A stretch of 10,418 bases of DNA from Bacteroidales bacterium (lineage in GTDB: Bacteria > Bacteroidota > Bacteroidia > Bacteroidales > WCHB1-69), in NCBI GenBank assembly GCA_017527945.1, contig JAFXPL010000158.1, positions 1 through 10,418 on the forward strand, in the 5' to 3' direction. Every line of letters begins with the position of its first letter. The stretch's first letter is position 1. The position numbers were made by a program, and so were the translations under genes. The notes under the pieces are model-generated. The model had not been told where the DNA came from. It saw only the letters and a program-made list of their open reading frames with translations, and made no database searches. Positions 7,725-10,418 of this stretch are shown here, in pieces.

Positions 7725-10124
7725 GGATTTCTTCTCGTTGTCGGTTTTATGGATCAGGGCGGACATGTCGCGGGAGTCGGCCAGGATTCCCTCCTGCCGC
7801 ATCAGGTTCACGGCTTGAATGACCTCGGCTTTGGTCATGCCCAGCATGTCGGCCAGATAGTCCACGCGAGCTCCGGATTCCATAGAGCCAGCATTCGCCT
7901 TGTATTTACTGGAAATCAAGGATTTGATGATGCGAATAGCCTGCTCCCGTTCATCGTGGGAGAAGAACGAGGAGTGGTCAATGCGCAGGCGGGCCTCCTC
8001 CATGTTTTTGACCAAGATGCCTGTGGCGAACACGCGGGGCACGTTGTTGCCGCGACTGACGTAGCCGGCTTCCTCTAACGCCGCCACCGCCGTGCGCACA
8101 CGGGTCTCGATGTCCGCCACCTCGTCGTTCCAACCGGCTTGCCTCGCAATCTCCAGCGCGGAGCAACTCACCGACTTCCGCTGCCGCGTGAGGTCTTTAA
8201 TGGCTTTCCAAACCTGTTGTATCTCACTGATACTCAGTTTTGTCTGATTCAATAAAATGAAATGCTTGTCCAAGTCGTAGTCGCTGAACAGAATGTAGCA
8301 TTGGGCGTTGAGTTGCGGGTCTCTTCCGGCGCGTCCCGCCTCCTGCACGTAGTTTTCCAGCGAGTCGGAGATGTCATAGTGGATCACCATGCCCACGTCT
8401 TTCTTATCGACCCCCATCCCGAACGCGGATGTCGCCACGATCGCCCGTACCTGGTTGGTGATGAAGGCGTTCTGGTTGGCGATTTTGTCGTTGGAATCCA
8501 TTTTGCCGTTGATGGGCAGGGCGGGAAAGCCGTCGCTGGTCAGCTTTTCGGCAATCTCCTTTGTCTTGCGCGTGCGGGAAACATAGATGATGGTCGGCGA
8601 CTCGTTGGTGGTCAGCAGGTTGCGCAGATGGTTGTATTTGTCCTCCTCCGTTTCGGCATGGATGACGGCGTAGCGAAGATTTGTTCTTGTCGCGGTGGAG
8701 GCGAACAGTTCGAGCTCCAGTCCCAATTTCCGCTGGAAATAGTCGCGAATGTCGGAAATGACCTTCTGCTTGGCGGTGGCGGTGAAGCAGGAGACCGGGA
8801 TGGCCACGTGGTTCCCCTTCGAGTCCTGCAATTTCCGGATGAAGTCGCCGATGTAGAGGTAATCGACGCGGAAATCGTGGCCCCAAGCGGAGAAACAGTG
8901 CGCCTCGTCAATGACAAAACGCACCACGTTGCGGGAAAGGAGCAGCTTTTCGATGGTTTTGGAGCGCAGCATCTCCGGTGCGATGTAGAGGAGCGACACG
9001 CTGCCGTCGGCGACCCGCTCGAAGGCGTTTGCGCGCGTGATGGGATCCAGCAGCCCGTTGATGGAGACCGCCTCGGTGATTCCTTTTTCCGCGAGGTTAT
9101 CGACCTGGTCCTTCATCAGCGACTGCAGCGGCGAGACGACCACCGTGAGCCCGTGCTCGTTCCGCCCCGCCATGATGGCCGGGAGCTGGAAGGTCAGCGA
9201 CTTGCCGCCGCCAGTGGGGAAGATGGTGAGCAGCGACTTGCCATCGACCGCCGCCTGCACCGCCCGCGCCTGCATCGGCTCGCCATCGAAAGTGCGGAAC
9301 TCCTTGTAGCCGAAGACGGATTGCAGGTTCTTGTGGATGTCTAATCGTTCGTCGCAATAGGTGCATGATTGGTGGCACGGGGTACTGCAAAGCACTTTCA
9401 AGACATGCTCGACGACTGGGAACTGGTGGAGCACCCACGGCGGTGTGATGGAAAAGGCGTCGCCGCTGTGGATGAGGGCGAGAGCGTAGGCCAGCTCAAT
9501 CGGGTGCGCCTTGACGAGCCCGGCGACATCCGCATGGTCGCAGACCAGCCCCTTGAATTGCGCTTGGATAAGTCCGACCAAGTCCTCTTGCGTCTCCTCA
9601 ACGCCGAGATAGTCAAAAAACCCCTTGAACTCCTCAAAGCGGTGCAGCAGTTTGTAGTAGATGGACCGCAACTCCTCCGGCAAGGCGTTGAAGGCGGAGA
9701 TTTCATCGTAAAGCAGGTCGCGTGCTTTCAGACTGTCGTTGAGCGGATTGTTCATCTCATCAGTCTGTAACTTATCGTCTTTCAGGAGTTTATGGTATGG
9801 TCGGCGGGGAAAGAGGAGCGGTGAAAAATACAACGTGTCGAGGGTTTTCTTGCGTTTGAGGCCGGGAATGTCGGCGAGAAACTTGAGGTCGTGGTGCAGG
9901 ATGTTGTGGCCGCAGAGGTATTCGGCATCGCGGATGAACTTCGCGAACTCGTCCCTCGAAGCCGTGTGCAGTTTCCCCTCCGGCTCAACGAACGCCCCGA
10001 AATCATGCACTTTACGCCCGTCCAAGGAGACTTCGGTGTCAATAAAGGCGACAACGCGGCTCTTTCCCGCCGATTGCGAGAAAGAATGGCGTATTCGGTT
10101 CAGGTATTCCTGGATGCTGGGCAT
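7722..10124 (-). CDS. RecQ-family ATP-dependent DNA helicase with N-terminal DEDD-type exonuclease-like domain
   Basis: An 800-residue product. The N-terminus resembles a DEDD 3'-5' exonuclease: D29-T-E31, HNILHHD with Asp79, and NNPLNDSLKAR with Asp130. The position five residues before Asp130, where DEDDh enzymes have His, is Asn125. A cysteine cluster C246-x3-C250-x3-C254-x2-C257 precedes the helicase and may bind zinc. RecQ motifs follow: FPTGGGKS (Walker A Lys308), SPLQSLMKDQ, DEAHCFSAWGHDFR (406-419), SCFTATAK, SAFGMGVDKKDV, and QEAGRAGRD (594-602). After the core come segments that look like winged-helix folds, without the usual RQC zinc site. The expected role is 3'-5' DNA unwinding in repair or recombination. 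The ATG at 10122-10124 lies just downstream of a good promoter box. The gene ends at an amber codon that runs in phase into the UvrD-like frame, so it is probably the N-terminal half of a larger protein. Confidence 0.9.
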   Translation of the reverse strand: MPSIQEYLNRIRHSFSQSAGKSRVVAFIDTEVSLDGRKVHDFGAFVEPEGKLHTASRDEFAKFIRDAEYLCGHNILHHDLKFLADIPGLKRKKTLDTLYFSPLLFPRRPYHKLLKDDKLQTDEMNNPLNDSLKARDLLYDEISAFNALPEELRSIYYKLLHRFEEFKGFFDYLGVEETQEDLVGLIQAQFKGLVCDHADVAGLVKAHPIELAYALALIHSGDAFSITPPWVLHQFPVVEHVLKVLCSTPCHQSCTYCDERLDIHKNLQSVFGYKEFRTFDGEPMQARAVQAAVDGKSLLTIFPTGGGKSLTFQLPAIMAGRNEHGLTVVVSPLQSLMKDQVDNLAEKGITEAVSINGLLDPITRANAFERVADGSVSLLYIAPEMLRSKTIEKLLLSRNVVRFVIDEAHCFSAWGHDFRVDYLYIGDFIRKLQDSKGNHVAIPVSCFTATAKQKVISDIRDYFQRKLGLELELFASTATRTNLRYAVIHAETEEDKYNHLRNLLTTNESPTIIYVSRTRKTKEIAEKLTSDGFPALPINGKMDSNDKIANQNAFITNQVRAIVATSAFGMGVDKKDVGMVIHYDISDSLENYVQEAGRAGRDPQLNAQCYILFSDYDLDKHFILLNQTKLSISEIQQVWKAIKDLTRQRKSVSCSALEIARQAGWNDEVADIETRVRTAVAALEEAGYVSRGNNVPRVFATGILVKNMEEARLRIDHSSFFSHDEREQAIRIIKSLISSKYKANAGSMESGARVDYLADMLGMTKAEVIQAVNLMRQEGILADSRDMSALIHKTDNEKKS

Positions 10125-10155
10125 GGGCTTCTGCGCACAAAATCATTACACGGCG

Positions 10156-10163
10156 CAAAAGTA
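10156..10163 (-). promoter_or_regulatory. Bacteroidota-type -7 promoter box for the RecQ-UvrD unit
   Basis: On the - strand the sequence is TACTTTTG, an exact fit to TAnnTTTG, followed by GCGCC. It lies 31 bases before the ATG of the RecQ-like gene. The -33 position, 19-21 bases upstream, falls inside the octamer array (around 10183-10187) and has no clear TTTG. This is the only promoter I can see for both helicase frames. Confidence 0.65.
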
Positions 10164-10172
10164 CATTTTTTT

Positions 10173-10220
10173 CGGTTAATGGGTATTCGGGTTAGTGGGT
10201 TAATGGGTTAGTGGGTTAAT
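10173..10220. repeat. Octamer tandem array (GGGTTAGT/GGGTTAAT)
   Basis: Six 8-base units read on the + strand: CGGTTAAT, GGGTATTC, GGGTTAGT, GGGTTAAT, GGGTTAGT, GGGTTAAT. The last four form two exact copies of a 16-base double unit (10189-10220). The array fills the space between the stop of the right-edge gene and the -7 box of the RecQ-like gene. Confidence 0.85.
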
Positions 10221-10223
10221 AGG

Positions 10224-10418
10224 TCAACATTCCGACGCTACCTTGTATTCTCCCACGGTCATCGTTTCCCGCTCGAACGCCACGCCGACCTTCACGACCT
10301 GGCGGCCGTCGGTCTCGTAAGGAAGGGCATAGCCTTTGCTGTTGATCTGGTCCAAGGCCTCCTGCGCCGTGCCGTTCGCCTTGAGTTCGAGGACGTAGGT
10401 GGTGTCGGGCATCTCCAC
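10224..10418 (-). CDS. C-terminal fragment of an AAA-ATPase/PD-(D/E)XK nuclease-like protein (DUF1703 type), cut by the window edge
   Basis: Only the last 65 residues or so are visible; the frame is open to the window edge, and the leading GTG is probably an internal Val. The segment TTYVLELKANGTAQEALDQI followed by KGYALPY and VKVGVAF matches what I know of the C-terminal PD-(D/E)XK-like domain found behind an AAA ATPase in the DUF1703 family. LELK carries the E-x-K part of the nuclease motif. These proteins are very numerous in gut Bacteroidota and their function is not established. The gene ends in TGA and lies upstream of the helicase unit on the same strand. The promoter box between them suggests separate transcription. 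Confidence 0.8.
   Translation of the reverse strand: MEMPDTTYVLELKANGTAQEALDQINSKGYALPYETDGRQVVKVGVAFERETMTVGEYKVASEC

Noticed and set aside
8262..9344. A 360-codon open frame on the + strand inside the RecQ-like gene.
   Set aside because: It covers the conserved helicase motifs on the opposite strand, and the translation is low-complexity with no recognisable domain.
10173..10220. The octamer array as a CRISPR array or a telomere-like end.
   Set aside because: Units are 8 bases with no spacers, and coding sequence continues on both sides.

Overview
The window looks like a chromosomal piece of a fairly GC-rich member of the Bacteroidales (Bacteroidota). The evidence is: TAnnTTTG-type -7 promoter boxes ahead of two genes; no Shine-Dalgarno sequences, with A/T-rich leaders instead; lipoprotein signal peptides; a ResB-CcsA fusion for system II cytochrome c maturation; and a RecQ/UvrD-type helicase pair of a kind I associate with this phylum. 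Genus cannot be decided from the sequence. No rRNA, tRNA, CRISPR array, insertion sequence or phage gene is visible.

Left half, + strand (66-5190): an imelysin-family lipoprotein, a di-haem DUF1111/DHOR-family lipoprotein cytochrome (two CxxCH motifs), and, after a 153-bp gap with its own promoter, the ResB-CcsA haem-attachment protein. The set is coherent. The imelysin and DHOR proteins are a known pair linked to iron acquisition or redox chemistry at the cell envelope. The third protein attaches haem to exported CxxCH cytochromes such as its neighbour.

Right half, - strand (10124 down to 5274): a protein with a DEDD-type exonuclease-like N-terminus and a RecQ helicase core is followed by a UvrD/PcrA-like SF1 helicase. 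The two reading frames are in the same phase and are separated by one amber codon (TAG, 7722-7724). The codons after the stop still read as plausible protein before any start codon appears. The simplest reading is one gene of about 1616 codons, exonuclease-RecQ-UvrD, cut by a single in-frame stop. This is the most interesting observation here. It may be a nonsense mutation, a sequencing error, a programmed readthrough, or a real gene split with reinitiation.

At the right edge lies the 3' end of a - strand gene of the AAA-ATPase/PD-(D/E)XK (DUF1703) type, separated from the recQ promoter by an octamer tandem array. Three of the intergenic spaces carry short A/T-rich or GGGTTA-type tandem repeats of 7 or 8 bases. 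These could be hypermutable and lie close to promoters or start codons.
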